Notes under the pieces: generated by a model | What the model was told of the DNA's origin: nothing | What the model saw: only the letters and a program-made list of their open reading frames with translations | Databases searched by the model: none | Assembly (NCBI GenBank): GCA_964607135.1 | Contig: CAZSIV010000003.1 | Span: 41,644-105,643, forward strand | Reading direction: 5' to 3' | Length of the DNA: 64,000 nt | Origin: Metaruminococcus_A sp964607135 | GTDB taxonomy: Bacteria > Bacillota > Clostridia > Oscillospirales > Ruminococcaceae | Shown: piece after piece, positions 26,232 through 35,031 of the stretch | Numbering within the stretch: position 1 is the first letter of the stretch | Layout: every line of letters begins with the position of its first letter | Made by a program: the position numbers and the translations under genes

Positions 26232-27110
26232 CTATTCGATATTTTGAATCTGTTCCCTGATCTTCTCCACTTCGCTTTTCAAGTCGACCACGATCCTGGT
26301 GACAGCCAAATCCTGCGCCTTGGAGCCGATCGTGTTGATTTCGCGGTTGACCTCCTGCGTCAGAAAATCGAGCTTTCTCCCGATCGGTTCCTTTGAGGAG
26401 AGAAAAGAACGGTACTGGTTCAAATGGCTCCTGAGCCGAACAGTCTCTTCATCCACCGCGACCCGTTCTGAAAAAACGGCCGCCTCGGTCAAAATCCGGG
26501 CTTCGTCGACCGCGCGCTCCTCCAAAACCTCGCGGAGCTTCGCATAAAGCCTCTCTCGATAAGCCTTCGTCGTTTCGGGAGAACGCCTCTCGATCTCACC
26601 CACCCATTCTTCAATAACGTCCAGGCGGCCTGAAATATCCTGGCGCATCTTTTCGCCCTCTTTTTCCCGCATCTCCACAAAGCGGCTGAGCGCATCCTCT
26701 GCAACCGTCCGAACCGCATCCCAGATGACTTCCTCGTCCTCAGCCGCCTTCCGGACGCTGAAAACATCGGGAAAACGGGACAGCACGGAAAGGGACAGGT
26801 CGTCTTGCAGCTGATATTCTTCCGAGACGGAACGGAGCGCCGACAGATACCCCTGCGCAAGGGAACGGTTCAGCTCAACCACTGCGTCCTGGCCTTCCAC
26901 CGTGAAAACGATGACATTGATATCGACCTTCCCGCGGGAAACCCAGCCCTGCACAAAGGACTTCATCTTTTCTTCCAGATAGCCGTAAACGCGCGGCACC
27001 CGGGCCGAAAACTCAAAATACCGGTGATTGACCGAGCGGATCTCCACCAAAATATCCCGCCCGCCGATCGTCTGCTGGGAACGTCCATAACCGGTCATAC
27101 TTCTCAACAT
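26232..27110 (-). CDS. yicC: YicC/YloC family endoribonuclease
   Basis: 292-residue protein with the family start MLRSMTGYGR, SVNHRYFEFSARVPR, and the conserved C-terminus LDFLTQEVNREINTIGSKAQD. E. coli YicC is reported as an endoribonuclease; the B. subtilis homologue YloC heads the same operon as here. First gene of the long operon running to spoVM. RBS AAAGGAG 9 nt before ATG. Confidence 0.9.
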   Translation of the reverse strand: MLRSMTGYGRSQQTIGGRDILVEIRSVNHRYFEFSARVPRVYGYLEEKMKSFVQGWVSRGKVDINVIVFTVEGQDAVVELNRSLAQGYLSALRSVSEEYQLQDDLSLSVLSRFPDVFSVRKAAEDEEVIWDAVRTVAEDALSRFVEMREKEGEKMRQDISGRLDVIEEWVGEIERRSPETTKAYRERLYAKLREVLEERAVDEARILTEAAVFSERVAVDEETVRLRSHLNQYRSFLSSKEPIGRKLDFLTQEVNREINTIGSKAQDLAVTRIVVDLKSEVEKIREQIQNIE

Positions 27111-27141
27111 GGCCTTACTCCTTTATGAACTCGTTTTTTTC

Positions 27142-27147
27142 ATCATA
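27142..27147 (-). promoter_or_regulatory. Candidate extended -10 element for the yicC-spoVM operon
   Basis: TATGAT preceded by TGTGG on the minus strand, 32 nt upstream of yicC. No good -35 hexamer is present at 16-18 nt, so this would rely on the extended -10. Confidence 0.4.
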
Positions 27148-27435
27148 CCACATTTCCAGCGGAAGAAATCGTTTTATTCACAAAATATTCATTTTATTTA
27201 CATTTGATTAAAAGTCACAAAGAGGCCATATACTGGGATACGGTAAAATTCAGAAAAACTTTATAAGGCACATTCCAAAACCGCCGAAATTTATTTTGTC
27301 CCTTTTTTTCTATACCTATTTTGGCGGGCCGCCCTCTTACAGCTATTGTAAAATTCCCTTCGGCAGCTCGTTTCATTTAATCCTCAAAATAACGTTTTTT
27401 AAACCGCTTTACAGATGTATTCTGATTTTGACGCA
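27148..27435. other. AT-rich intergenic region, nothing recognised
   Basis: About 290 nt between the yicC operon promoter and the oadA terminator. Low GC, several short T and A runs, no open frame with a ribosome binding site, and no hairpin beyond the terminator described next. Confidence 0.5.
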
Positions 27436-27466
27436 GAAAAAAGCGCCGCGAGAATTCGCGGCGCTT
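27436..27466 (-). terminator. Rho-independent terminator after oadA
   Basis: On the minus strand the perfect arms AGCGCCGCGA and TCGCGGCGCT surround a short loop and are followed by TTTTTT. Confidence 0.88.
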
Positions 27467-27477
27467 CGGGTTTCAGC

Positions 27478-28869
27478 TTATTTGTAGCTGATCTGAATCT
27501 TGGTATTCGGCTCGTTTTCATTAAAAGGCTTCTTGTGACGGCCTTCGAAAAACTTGACCGCAACCTGGCCAAACTGCGCATAGCTGAGGACGTCCTCCTC
27601 CTGCTCAGTCCACTGGGCGCACTCCGCGCGAAGCTTATCGAGCTCCGGCTCGAGGAGATCCGCCGGACGGCAGTCAATCGGCTCCGCATCGCCGATGATT
27701 TTTTTGCGGAATTCGGGGTCGATGGCAACCGGGGTTTTACCATACTCGCCCCGGACGAGACCCTTGAATTCCTTCGTCACCATCTTATAGCGCTCGCCCA
27801 TAATGACGTTGAACACCGCCTGGGTACCGACGATCTGAGAGGTCGGCGTAACCAGAGGGGGCATACCGGCATCTTTGCGGACACGCGGCACCTCGTTGAG
27901 AACGTCGTTGAGCTGATCCTCTTTTCCCGCCTGTTTCAGCTGGGAGAGGAGGTTTGAAAGCATTCCGCCCGGGACCTGATAAATCAAAGCGTTTGCATCG
28001 ACCGCAAGCATCTTCGGGTCGAGCAGGCCGGACTTGATGTATTTTGCACGCAGACCCATGAAATACTCACGGATTTCGGTGAGGAGCACGAGGTCGAGGC
28101 CGGTGTCGTACTCCGTTCCCTGCAGTGCCGCAACCATCGACTCGGTCGGCGCGTGGGAAGTTCCCAGAGCCAGCGGGGACATGGCGGTGTCGATCATATC
28201 GGCGCCGTTTTCAATCCCTTTGAGCAGGCACATGGAAGCAAGCCCGGAAGTGTAGTGGGTATGGAGCTGAACCGGAATGCTGACCGCCCCTTTGATCGCC
28301 TTAGTCAAAGTCGCGGTGCGGTACGGGGTCAAAAGCGCCGCCATATCCTTGATGCAGATGGAGTCGGCGCCCTCCGCTTCGATCTGCTTGGCATACTCTA
28401 CAAAGTACTCGTCGGTAAACACATCGCCCAGCGTATAGGAAATCGCAACCTGTGCGTGCGCCTTTTCCTTTTTCGCCGCTTTAATTGCGGTTCTGAGGTT
28501 GCGGATATCGTTGAGCGCATCGAAGATACGGATGATATCAATTCCGTTTGCAACCGACTTCTGGACAAAATACTCCAGAACGTCGTCCGCATAGTGGCGG
28601 TAGCCCAGCATATTCTGGCCGCGGAACAACATTTGCAGCTTGGTATTGGGCATCTCCCGGCGGATGATCCGCAGTCTCTCCCACGGGTCTTCATTCAAAA
28701 ACCGAAGGCAGCTGTCGAAGGTCGCGCCGCCCCAAACTTCCGCCGAATAGAATCCGACCTTGTCCATCTTCCCGAGGATCGGGAGCATTTCGTCGGTCGT
28801 CATTCTGGTGGCAAGCAGGGACTGATGCGCGTCACGCAGGACAGTTTCCGTTACTTTTACTTTAGCCAT
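27478..28869 (-). CDS. oadA: Oxaloacetate/pyruvate carboxyltransferase subunit (5S-type)
   Basis: Carboxyltransferase that moves CO2 between oxaloacetate (or methylmalonyl-type donors) and biotin. The 463-residue TIM-barrel protein shows the DRE-TIM/HMGL-like motifs RDAHQSLLATRM at the N-terminus and LHTHYTSG (metal His pair), IKDMAALLTPY with the carbamylated-Lys region, and the conserved C-terminal domain. The biotin carrier is a separate gene 18 nt upstream. No decarboxylase beta subunit or biotin carboxylase gene is in the window, so the holo-complex partner must be elsewhere. Confidence 0.9.
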   Translation of the reverse strand: MAKVKVTETVLRDAHQSLLATRMTTDEMLPILGKMDKVGFYSAEVWGGATFDSCLRFLNEDPWERLRIIRREMPNTKLQMLFRGQNMLGYRHYADDVLEYFVQKSVANGIDIIRIFDALNDIRNLRTAIKAAKKEKAHAQVAISYTLGDVFTDEYFVEYAKQIEAEGADSICIKDMAALLTPYRTATLTKAIKGAVSIPVQLHTHYTSGLASMCLLKGIENGADMIDTAMSPLALGTSHAPTESMVAALQGTEYDTGLDLVLLTEIREYFMGLRAKYIKSGLLDPKMLAVDANALIYQVPGGMLSNLLSQLKQAGKEDQLNDVLNEVPRVRKDAGMPPLVTPTSQIVGTQAVFNVIMGERYKMVTKEFKGLVRGEYGKTPVAIDPEFRKKIIGDAEPIDCRPADLLEPELDKLRAECAQWTEQEEDVLSYAQFGQVAVKFFEGRHKKPFNENEPNTKIQISYK

Positions 28870-28887
28870 TCGTCCAAATCCCTTTCC

Positions 28888-29250
28888 TTATTCGAGTGAG
28901 AGAATTTTGCTGTTAGACTCTACCATGTCGCCCTGCTTTACATAAATTGCAGCGATCTTTCCGTCAACCGGAGCGACAATGTCGTTTTCCATCTTCATCG
29001 CCTCGAGAATGACGAGAGCCTGGCCGGCCTTTACAACATCGCCAACGCCGACATTGACCTTCAGGATGGTGCCCGGCATAGGAGAATTAACGTCGGTAGC
29101 GCCAGCGGGAGCGGGAGCAGCCGCAGGAGCGGGGGCCGCAACAGGAGCAGCAGCCGGGGCAGCCGCAGGAGCAGCAGCGGGAACGCCGCCCATCTCGTCG
29201 ACGGTTACATCAAAATTTTCGCCGTTTACTACTACATTAAATTTTCTCAT
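28888..29250 (-). CDS. Biotin carboxyl carrier protein
   Basis: 120-residue biotinyl carrier. An N-terminal domain (MRKFNVVVNGENFDVTVDE) is followed by a 40-residue Ala/Pro linker and a lipoyl/biotinyl domain with EAMKM, whose Lys carries biotin. The ATG at 29250 has AAGGAG 8-9 nt upstream; an in-frame start at 29304 is unsupported. Co-transcribed with oadA from the promoter at 29313-29341. Serves the adjacent carboxyltransferase. Confidence 0.93.
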   Translation of the reverse strand: MRKFNVVVNGENFDVTVDEMGGVPAAAPAAAPAAAPVAAPAPAAAPAPAGATDVNSPMPGTILKVNVGVGDVVKAGQALVILEAMKMENDIVAPVDGKIAAIYVKQGDMVESNSKILSLE

Positions 29251-29312
29251 TGCACAAATCTCCTTAAATATAGTTTTTATAACCCTTTTGCCACAAGGAA
29301 ACATTAAGTATC

Positions 29313-29341
29313 ATTATACACTATCGTTAATTAAATAACAA
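29313..29341 (-). promoter_or_regulatory. Sigma-A promoter of biotin carrier-oadA operon
   Basis: TTGTTA (29341-29336), 17-nt spacer, TATAAT (29318-29313) on the minus strand, 63 nt upstream of the carrier gene. Confidence 0.75.
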
Positions 29342-29351
29342 GAGGCTAAAA

Positions 29352-29726
29352 TCAGTTTTTACATTTTTTACAAGTTTCAAAAAACACATTTGCCGATTTT
29401 ATACAAAGCTCGTCCTTTGTGACAAAGCCGCAAGCCTCCAGCATGTCCCGGTCCATCGTTTCCGCAAAGTCCACCCGGTCGTTTTCACAGTCGAACAGCG
29501 CCGACATTGCCGCGCGAATCAGCCCGTCGTAAAGGGCGGTATCTCCCTGTGCATCAACGGACAGGATTTCCATTCCGTCCTCCGTAAACCTGTAAAAGCA
29601 CACACCCAGCAGTGCACCGCGGTTTTCGGCAACGTAGAGGTGCAAATCCCTATCCGTTGGGACGCCGTAATTTTCTGCAAAGCGGACAATTTCCTGCTTG
29701 TCCTCGACAATTCTCATCTTCAGCAT
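29352..29726 (-). CDS. Small GNAT-like / uncharacterised protein
   Basis: 124-residue cytoplasmic protein. The strand pattern LHLYVAENRGALLGVCFYRFTEDG followed by a helix region and a C-terminal DRDMLEACGFVTKDE resembles a compact GNAT acetyltransferase (the 'leaxGF' ending), but the acetyl-CoA loop is not clear. The C-terminus ends in CKKCKN. Start ATG at 29726, one base after the rluB stop, with GGAGCG 9 nt upstream. Last gene of the M50-scpAB-rluB operon. Confidence 0.55.
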   Translation of the reverse strand: MLKMRIVEDKQEIVRFAENYGVPTDRDLHLYVAENRGALLGVCFYRFTEDGMEILSVDAQGDTALYDGLIRAAMSALFDCENDRVDFAETMDRDMLEACGFVTKDELCIKSANVFFETCKKCKN

Positions 29727-29727
29727 T

Positions 29728-30468
29728 TCATCTACGCTCCGGCTTCTTGATTGCATTTCGGATCGCCTTCAGCTCTTCCGCCGTCAGGTCCCGAACCGCG
29801 CCCGGTTTGAGCATCCCCAGCCGAAGCGGGCCGACCGCCGTCCGTTTGAGCCTGGCAACCTCGAGGCCGACTGCCTCGCACATTTTGCGGACCTGGCGGT
29901 TGCGCCCCTCGCGGATCACGATTTCGAGCACCACCCGCCCCGGCTCCTTCGTCAGCACCCGGACGACCGCAGGCGACGTTTTCCTCCCATCGATGACGAC
30001 ACCATCCGACAGAGCCAGGGTCTGTTCGTCGTCGACATCCGGGCGGACGGTAACCCGATAGGTTTTGGTCACGTGGCGGCTGGGGTGCATCAAATCGTTT
30101 GCAAAGGCGCCGTCATTGGTAAAGATCAGCAGTCCCTCGCTGTTCATATCCAGCCGCCCGACCGGATAGACCCGCTCCTCCACTTCGCCGAGAAGATCCA
30201 TCACGCAGCGCCGGTTCTGGTCGTCGCTCACTGTCGTGACGTAACCGCGGGGCTTATTCATCATCAAATAGCGGAAGCTCTTTTTCCGCGGGATATAGAG
30301 AGCCTCTCCGTTTACTGAGATCAAATCCCTGGCGGGGTCGACCTTCATTCCAATTTCCGCCGGATGGCCGTTGACCTTGATCATTCCTCTGGAGATTAAC
30401 TCCTCAGCCTTTCTGCGGGAGCAATATCCTGCATCAGACAGCACCTTCTGAATCCTGATTTTTTCCAC
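29728..30468 (-). CDS. rluB: Pseudouridine synthase RluB/RsuA family
   Basis: Isomerises a uridine in large-subunit rRNA (RluB type). N-terminal S4 RNA-binding domain (EKIRIQKVLSDAGYCSRRKAEELI) and catalytic motif GRLDMNSEGLLIFTNDG with the nucleophilic Asp. 246 residues. Start is GTG at 30468, 8 nt after AAAGG. Downstream of the scpAB-dac genes as in B. subtilis. Confidence 0.93.
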   Translation of the reverse strand: MEKIRIQKVLSDAGYCSRRKAEELISRGMIKVNGHPAEIGMKVDPARDLISVNGEALYIPRKKSFRYLMMNKPRGYVTTVSDDQNRRCVMDLLGEVEERVYPVGRLDMNSEGLLIFTNDGAFANDLMHPSRHVTKTYRVTVRPDVDDEQTLALSDGVVIDGRKTSPAVVRVLTKEPGRVVLEIVIREGRNRQVRKMCEAVGLEVARLKRTAVGPLRLGMLKPGAVRDLTAEELKAIRNAIKKPERR

Positions 30469-30482
30469 GTCAAAACCCTTTC

Positions 30483-31658
30483 CTAATTCTGTCCAAAACT
30501 CTGTAAAAACGAAACGATTGCCTCAAACGCACCGATGATCGAACTGAAAAAAGCGCTGAACATATTTTCCTCTTCTTCGGAAGGCGCCTTTTGCCCGACC
30601 GTTTCAGAGGCCATCAGCTGCTGCGAAGCGACAACCTCACCCTCGTAAAGATAATCCACACGGCCGACGAGGTCTCCGGCCTGAACCGGCGCATAATAAA
30701 AACGGTCAAGGTGAAATTCGGCCGTCAACTGGCTGGGATCAACCACCGTAGTAGCTGCGCCGTACAGTTCCACCTTGCATTCCTGCTGAGTCCCGCCGGT
30801 AACCTTCACCGTTTTCTCACCGGCCAGTGAAGCGGGAATTTCGTGAGACGAAACCTGAGTAAATCCATAGTCGAACAGGTTGGCAGTATCCTGCCAGTCG
30901 TTCGGGTCGCTGAGGGTGACGCAGATCAGCGTCACGCCGCTGCGGCGGGCGGCCGAGACGAGGCAGCGCCCCGCTTCGTCGGTAAAACCGGTTTTGACGC
31001 CGATGGCGCCCTCATAGTTTTGCAGCATTTTATTGCTGTTTTTCAGCCACCGTTTAAAGGGCGGATTTCCAAACTCCAGCTGCGCATTTTTAGAGGAACA
31101 GATGGCGAGGAAATCCGGGTTTTTCAGCGCCGCACGGGTTAGCATCGCCATGTCCTTTGCAGTGGAGTAATGCGCATCGTCGTGAAGGCCGGAGGGGGTG
31201 ACAAAGTGGGTGTTCGACAACCCTAAAAGCTCTGCCCGCTCGTTCATCGTCGCAATGAAGTTTTCCGTCGTCCCACCGATTTTGACCGCAGCGGCATTGG
31301 CAGCGTCATTTCCCGAAGGAAGGAGCATTCCATAAGCTAAAGCACGCAGGGTCACCTGGTCCCCTTCGACCAAACCCATAGAAGAACCTTCCACCCGGAT
31401 TGCATCCGGATCGACTGTAAAATACTCATCCAGATTCGGCTGCTCTAAAGTGAGCAGGGCGGACATAATTTTCGTCGTACTGGCCATCGGGAGCCTACTG
31501 TCCGCATTCTTTGCATAAAGAACACGCCCTGTCGTCGCCTCGATCAAAATCGCGGCCTTTGCCGAAACCCCGCCGGCGTATTCCTGCCCCGAAACAGGGA
31601 CAGCGAAACAAAGCAGGATGAAAAAAGCAGTTAAAAATCCCGTCAGCCGTTTTTTCAT
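30483..31658 (-). CDS. D-alanyl-D-alanine carboxypeptidase (DacF/DacB-like)
   Basis: Secreted penicillin-binding protein (type 5) that trims peptidoglycan stem peptides. Signal peptide over residues 1-24 (MKKRLTGFLTAFFILLCF, ending near VSGQ). Active-site motifs: STTK, SGND and KTG in order. The C-terminal beta domain is followed by an amphipathic helix ending FLQSFGQN, a likely membrane anchor. 391 residues from the ATG at 31658 (GGGGGC 9 nt upstream). Its operon context with scpAB and ytfJ resembles sporulation-linked dacB/dacF. Confidence 0.92.
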   Translation of the reverse strand: MKKRLTGFLTAFFILLCFAVPVSGQEYAGGVSAKAAILIEATTGRVLYAKNADSRLPMASTTKIMSALLTLEQPNLDEYFTVDPDAIRVEGSSMGLVEGDQVTLRALAYGMLLPSGNDAANAAAVKIGGTTENFIATMNERAELLGLSNTHFVTPSGLHDDAHYSTAKDMAMLTRAALKNPDFLAICSSKNAQLEFGNPPFKRWLKNSNKMLQNYEGAIGVKTGFTDEAGRCLVSAARRSGVTLICVTLSDPNDWQDTANLFDYGFTQVSSHEIPASLAGEKTVKVTGGTQQECKVELYGAATTVVDPSQLTAEFHLDRFYYAPVQAGDLVGRVDYLYEGEVVASQQLMASETVGQKAPSEEEENMFSAFFSSIIGAFEAIVSFLQSFGQN

Positions 31659-31703
31659 AACAATTAAGCCCCCAAAGCACAAGGTCAGGAGGCTTTTGCA
31701 GCC

Positions 31704-31742
31704 GCCTGCATTCGATCAATTTATATGCAGGCAGCGGCCAGT
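31704..31742. repeat. Inverted repeat upstream of dac gene
   Basis: Arms GCCTGCAT and ATGCAGGC are separated by 23 nt, with further imperfect pairing outside (GCCGC/GCGGC). Lies in the 105-nt gap between ytfJ and the carboxypeptidase gene. No T-run; could be a regulatory hairpin. Confidence 0.4.
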
Positions 31743-31763
31743 CCTATTCAGGCGAGGCGGGGA

Positions 31764-32177
31764 TTACTCAGCGGCAGATTCCTGCCCCTTCCCCTTTTTG
31801 GATGACTTATCCTTTTTCGAAAAGAGCTCGCTGAATTTGTCGATGACGTCCGGCACCATTTCCACCGCCTTGCCGACCGCCCCGGTGTTTCCGTCGCTGA
31901 GCTGGAGGAGTTTGACGTCCCCGCCGCCTACGACCAAAAAGGCGATTGGGTTGATGGTGATGCCGGCGCCGCTTCCCCCGCCGAAAAGCTCCTTCTGCAC
32001 CTTGGCCGGCAGATCGGAACCGCCGGAAGCAAAGCCGAAGGACACCTTGGAAACCGGGATGATCGTCGTACCGTCCGGCGTGGTAATCGGGTCGCCGATG
32101 ATGGTGTTGACGTCGATCATCTCCCGGATTTTCTGCATGGCAGTTGACATCAGTCCCTGAATTGGATGCTCACTCAT
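31764..32177 (-). CDS. ytfJ: GerW/YtfJ family sporulation protein
   Basis: 137-residue protein with the YtfJ pattern: HPIQGLMSTAMQKIREMIDV at the N-terminus, GDPITTPDGTTIIPVSKVSFGFASGG, and a Gly-rich segment FGGGSGAGITINPIAFLVV. B. subtilis YtfJ/GerW is a spore protein needed for SleB activity in germination. The tail is Lys/Ser-rich. It follows a DUF2953 gene, the same pair as ytfI-ytfJ in B. subtilis. Confidence 0.9.
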   Translation of the reverse strand: MSEHPIQGLMSTAMQKIREMIDVNTIIGDPITTPDGTTIIPVSKVSFGFASGGSDLPAKVQKELFGGGSGAGITINPIAFLVVGGGDVKLLQLSDGNTGAVGKAVEMVPDVIDKFSELFSKKDKSSKKGKGQESAAE

Positions 32178-32301
32178 AAATTACACCTTCCTGTTTCATC
32201 GTTATTAGAAAAACTATTTTGCATTTTTCCGCTGTAAAAAATACGGCCTCCCACAGTCAAAAGCACTCCGCTGCGCTCCTGCGCCCGCAGACATTTTAAC
32301 T

Positions 32302-32895
32302 CTAACCGTTTTTCATAGTATTAACCGCAAGATGAAAAAGCATTCGAAATGCGGCGCCAAAGACAAAAAGAATCCGGATTCGGACAAGCGCCTGCAAATC
32401 ACACTCCGTCCTGTTTTTTGAAAAATCGCAGGACAGCGAAATCTCCTTTTCCCGCAATCTGGCCAGATTCTTGGCCGCGGCAAGTCCTCCGTAGACGACG
32501 CCGCATAATTTTCCATATTGCAGCGCACATTCCGCCGCGTCCTCATCCCCGACGACAACGCGAAGATGGAGATTATAAAAAATGAGATGGCGCCAAATCG
32601 TTTGGAGCCCTTTTAAACCGGAGCCGACCAAATTCCGTATCAGGCTGAAATCGGTCTTTTCCTTCTTTTTTTCCGGCTCCTCTTTCGGCGTCTTATCGGA
32701 ATCCACTTTCTTTTCGGGCTGCTTTTTCGGCGGTTTTTCCTTTTTCTGCTGCGGAAAAACCGTAAACCAGAAGCACCAGAACCCCACCTTCACGCAGAAT
32801 TCCCCGTCCTGATATGACAGCCTGCATTTAGCGCTGGTTCCCAGAATCAAAGCAAAGAACGCAAACACAGCCGCCGCAATGATCCAGCCTGTCAA
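32302..32895 (-). CDS. DUF2953 membrane protein (YtfI-like)
   Basis: 197-residue protein with an N-terminal membrane helix (residues 3-22), a Lys/Pro/Glu-rich linker (about 48-82), and a C-terminal domain containing HLRVVVGDEDAAECALQYGKL, typical of DUF2953. Function unknown; in B. subtilis ytfI neighbours ytfJ, as here. Start is TTG at 32895, preceded by GAGGTGATG. Confidence 0.82.
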   Translation of the reverse strand: MTGWIIAAAVFAFFALILGTSAKCRLSYQDGEFCVKVGFWCFWFTVFPQQKKEKPPKKQPEKKVDSDKTPKEEPEKKKEKTDFSLIRNLVGSGLKGLQTIWRHLIFYNLHLRVVVGDEDAAECALQYGKLCGVVYGGLAAAKNLARLREKEISLSCDFSKNRTECDLQALVRIRILFVFGAAFRMLFHLAVNTMKNG

Positions 32896-32916
32896 CGTTC
32901 ATCACCTCACTCCGCT

Positions 32917-33501
32917 TTACTCCGATTGCCCTGTCCCCTCTTCTCCAACCGCATCTGAGGAGATAAACTCATCAAGCATCACCTGGCCGCTTTGATCCGG
33001 CAGGGGCGGCAGCTGCTCCAGGGATGAGATTCCAAAACAGCGGAGGAACTGAAGGGTTGTCCTATAAGAGATCGGCCGCCCGGGCACTTCCAGCCGCCCG
33101 GCTTCCTCCACCAACCCTTTCTCCGCCAGATTGTTGACGATCTGCCCGCTTTCCACTCCGCGCACCTGTTCGACGAAGCTTTTGGTAACCGGCTGGTTAT
33201 AAGCGATAATCGAAAGAACCTCCATCGCGGCCTGGGAAAGCGGCGTATTCCGCCGGATTTCGAGCGCCGAACGGACCAAGCCGGCATAGCAGTCCTTTGT
33301 AGCCAGCTGAAAGCTCTCCCCCAGCTCCACCAAAAGAATGCCCCGTTCTTCGGCGTCATAATCGTCCTTCATCATGGTGACGACCTGGTAGACGGTGTCT
33401 TCCTCTACATCCAGAAGCTCTGCCAGGCGGGCGGCCGAAACCGGCTCGCCCGAAGCGAACAGAACCGCCTCGATCCGCGCTTTGTACTGATTAATTTCCA
33501 T
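32917..33501 (-). CDS. scpB: Segregation and condensation protein B
   Basis: 194-residue kleisin partner of SMC. Two winged-helix domains are suggested by EAVLFASGEPVSAARLAELL and LSQAAMEVLSIIAYNQPVTKSFVEQVRG. Binds ScpA to close the SMC ring for chromosome segregation. Start ATG overlaps the end of scpA by 11 nt, indicating coupled translation. Confidence 0.95.
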   Translation of the reverse strand: MEINQYKARIEAVLFASGEPVSAARLAELLDVEEDTVYQVVTMMKDDYDAEERGILLVELGESFQLATKDCYAGLVRSALEIRRNTPLSQAAMEVLSIIAYNQPVTKSFVEQVRGVESGQIVNNLAEKGLVEEAGRLEVPGRPISYRTTLQFLRCFGISSLEQLPPLPDQSGQVMLDEFISSDAVGEEGTGQSE

Positions 33502-34216
33502 CCTTTAACGTCCTTTGTTCCCTTTCCCGATTAAAATAAATCACCGCATTGTCCTCGCTGAGGGAAAGCCGCCCGCTTTTGACAAGCTCCAGAACAGCCA
33601 GAAAAGTCGCGACCATCTCGGAACGGTCGGCGGACCGATAGCAATCATCCAAACGAGCCTGCCCCTCTTTATAAAGCCTTCGGAGCAGGTAAAAAATCCG
33701 CGAGGTGACCGAAACAATTCGTTTACTCACCAAAGGGGTGAATTCGCTGGCCGGCGGCGGAAGCCTGCGCTGCTTCCGGCCTGCAACGGCAAAATAAGCG
33801 GACAAAAGCTCTTCCGGCAGGTGCTCCCGGCGATAGGTGCCGTCCACCGGCATCGGCAGGGGCTCCCGGACAAAGACCTGATAATCGCGGTTCATTTCGG
33901 AAAGCTTAGAGGCGACATACTTGATAGCAGACAGCTCCAAAAGCTCCCCGCTCAGTTCTCGCCTGAGCTCGTCCGCTTCCTCATGCTTCGGAAGAAGGGA
34001 AACCGTTTTGATGTAAACCAGCCTCGCCGCCATTTCGAGAAATTCGCTGGCGACCTCCAAGTCGGCCAGCTTCATCTGCTCGATATAGGCCAAATACTGC
34101 TCTAACAGGCTGGTGATCTCAATATCGGCAATATCGAGCTTATGCTTTGCAATCAGGTGCAGAAGCAGGTCCAGCGGCCCTTCAAATACTTCCAATTTAA
34201 AACTCAGCTGCTCCAA
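33491..34216 (-). CDS. scpA: Segregation and condensation protein A
   Basis: 241-residue kleisin subunit of SMC-ScpAB. The N-terminal FEGPLDLLLHLIAKHKLDI is diagnostic, followed by EFLEMAARLVYIKTVSLLP, and a C-terminal winged helix (VATFLAVLELVKSGRLSLSE). Start TTG at 34216 with AGGTGAA upstream, 10 nt after the M50 protease stop. Confidence 0.95.
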   Translation of the reverse strand: MEQLSFKLEVFEGPLDLLLHLIAKHKLDIADIEITSLLEQYLAYIEQMKLADLEVASEFLEMAARLVYIKTVSLLPKHEEADELRRELSGELLELSAIKYVASKLSEMNRDYQVFVREPLPMPVDGTYRREHLPEELLSAYFAVAGRKQRRLPPPASEFTPLVSKRIVSVTSRIFYLLRRLYKEGQARLDDCYRSADRSEMVATFLAVLELVKSGRLSLSEDNAVIYFNREREQRTLKDGN

Positions 34217-34226
34217 ACCGGTTCAC

Positions 34227-34895
34227 CTACAGAAGCGCACGGGCGATGAGGTCTACAAAGCCGGTCAGATAATTAAATCCGGTGTAAACGAGGTTGTTTA
34301 TAAAATAAAGCGGGCCGTCTAAAATTCCCGTCCAGAGGATCAAAAACAAGCCGATAAAGATAAACGTCTCATACTTCATAATGGCAAAGTAGATCCGGCT
34401 GGGCAGGAAAAGGTTGAGGATCCGCGAGCCGTCCAGCGGGGGAATCGGGATCAGGTTGAAAATCGCGAGGGAGATATTGACGACCGTCATAATATAGAAA
34501 ACGTTGGCAAGGGTTTCAAAGGCCATATTCTGAGCCACATAAAACTGAAGATAAACAAAAATTTTCTGGAGGATCATGGTGACAAAGGCCATCAGCAGGT
34601 TGGAGACCGGGCCCGCAGCCGCCGAAATCGCCATCCCGGCCTTTGGATTTTTAAAGTTGCGCGGATCAATCTGAACCGGCTTACCCCAGCCGAAGCCGGT
34701 GAGGACGAGACAGACCGTCCCAATCAAATCCATATGGGTGAAGGGGTTGATATTCAGCCGCCCCTGGTAACGGGCGGTGTGATCCCCGAGCTTATCCGCT
34801 ACAAAGCCGTGGGCAAATTCATGGATCGGCAGCGCCGTAAAAGCGACGATCAGCCGGACGAACCATTTTATCAACAGGTCAGCACTGAAAAGCAA
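34227..34895 (-). CDS. Site-2 protease family (M50) membrane metalloprotease
   Basis: 222-residue intramembrane protease of the YwhC/M50 group. Zinc motif HEFAH lies in the first helix region and the third ligand NLIPIPPLDGSR (NPxPPLDG type) further on. Five to six hydrophobic segments. Start TTG at 34895 (GAGGTAGG upstream); an in-frame TTG at 34919 lies in the ribosome binding region. First gene of the scpAB operon, driven by the promoter at 34943-34971. Substrate unknown. Confidence 0.88.
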   Translation of the reverse strand: MLFSADLLIKWFVRLIVAFTALPIHEFAHGFVADKLGDHTARYQGRLNINPFTHMDLIGTVCLVLTGFGWGKPVQIDPRNFKNPKAGMAISAAAGPVSNLLMAFVTMILQKIFVYLQFYVAQNMAFETLANVFYIMTVVNISLAIFNLIPIPPLDGSRILNLFLPSRIYFAIMKYETFIFIGLFLILWTGILDGPLYFINNLVYTGFNYLTGFVDLIARALL

Positions 34896-34942
34896 TTCTA
34901 TCCTACCTCGTTTTCTCAATCTTAAAAAGACAATTTGACATT

Positions 34943-34971
34943 ATTATAGCGAAAATAGAGTTCAATTACAA
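34943..34971 (-). promoter_or_regulatory. Sigma-A promoter of M50-scpAB operon
   Basis: TTGTAA (34971-34966), 17-nt spacer, TATAAT (34948-34943) on the minus strand. Confidence 0.7.
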
Positions 34972-34985
34972 GCAAAACCGTGTAT

Positions 34986-35009
34986 AATTTTGTCGAGCAA
35001 GACAAAATT
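34986..35009. repeat. Perfect inverted repeat between divergent promoters
   Basis: Arms AATTTTGTC and GACAAAATT (9 bp, 6-nt loop) sit between the M50-scpAB and rpmB promoters. A TATAAT lies at 34983-34988 on the plus strand, overlapping its left arm. Placement suggests an operator or transcript-leader hairpin. Confidence 0.5.
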
Positions 35010-35031
35010 GCATATTTTAAAGAAAAAACTC

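Noticed and set aside
29100..29190. GCAGC-type repeats
   Set aside because: They encode the Ala/Pro linker of the biotin carrier and are not a tandem-repeat locus.
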